Shown: piece by piece, positions 63,997 to 64,000 of the stretch
Numbering within the stretch: the stretch's first letter is position 1
Layout: the number at the start of each line of letters is the position of its first letter
Assembly (NCBI GenBank): GCA_963717945.1
Contig: CAVQXT010000001.1
Location: 646,549-710,548, forward strand
DNA: 64,000 bases
Reading direction: 5' to 3'
Source of the DNA: FEN-299 sp963717945
Lineage (GTDB): Bacteria; Acidobacteriota; Vicinamibacteria; Vicinamibacterales; Fen-181
Program-made: the position numbers and the translations under genes
Notes under the pieces: model-generated
What the model saw: the letters and a program-made list of their open reading frames with translations, nothing else
What the model was told of the DNA's origin: nothing
The model's database searches: none

Positions 63997-64000
63997 GGGA

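Overview
The window is high-GC, gene-dense chromosomal DNA with no phage, plasmid, insertion-sequence or CRISPR signal. Three secreted proteins with the von Willebrand A-type domain named after Acidobacteria (VWFA-related, TIGR03436-like; 9945-11684, 17342-18307, 46770-47816), a BamD lipoprotein (Gram-negative envelope) and the general gene content suggest an acidobacterium, perhaps class Vicinamibacteria; the class is inference.

Layout. 1-13 kb: recO end, glyQS, ppdK, mutL, rarA, a VWFA protein, an rRNA methyltransferase and greA. 13-22 kb: a patatin-like protein lacking its catalytic serine, a trans-sulfuration enzyme, a DHH phosphoesterase preceded by a tiny coupled ORF, a VWFA protein, uvrB, small envelope proteins and tRNA-Val(CAC). 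22-26 kb: a short citrate-synthase-like enzyme, upp, an exported lipoprotein amidohydrolase and hpt. 26-33 kb: a bacterial microcompartment (BMC) operon. 33-43 kb: tRNA-Gly(CCC), a phosphomannomutase plus sugar nucleotidyltransferase pair, pgsA, bamD, and a tightly overlapped operon aroC-def-fmt-rsmB-PASTA-rpe-thioesterase read leftward. 43-55 kb: a sigma54 activator, a VWFA protein, an AmpG-like transporter, an ECF sigma/anti-sigma pair with its own RpoE-type promoter, a beta-propeller protein and an S55 peptidase. 55-64 kb: a complete tryptophan operon aroDE-trpE-G-D-C-FB-A-aroQ controlled by a leader peptide with three Trp codons and a transcription attenuator.

The most interesting system is the BMC. 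It encodes one hexameric, two trimeric and three pentameric shell proteins, a CoA-acylating aldehyde dehydrogenase, and a single polypeptide fusing an RpiB-type isomerase to deoxyribose-phosphate aldolase (DeoC). Similar amphipathic targeting helices lie at the dehydrogenase N-terminus and in the RpiB-DeoC linker. The predicted chemistry is 2-deoxyribose-5-phosphate to acetaldehyde inside the shell, then to acetyl-CoA. The base-salvage genes upp and hpt just upstream fit a role in nucleoside breakdown. The shell resembles the Haliangium ochraceum type. A five-copy 17-bp TTGACA repeat precedes the BMC-H gene and two hairpins follow it.

A second theme is intergenic repeats. Heptanucleotide arrays follow ppdK, mutL/rarA, uvrB, the AmpG-like gene (37 perfect-phase heptads) and aroQ. 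Two families of GC-rich hairpins also recur between genes. aroC carries an apparent single-base frameshift, which may be real or an assembly error.
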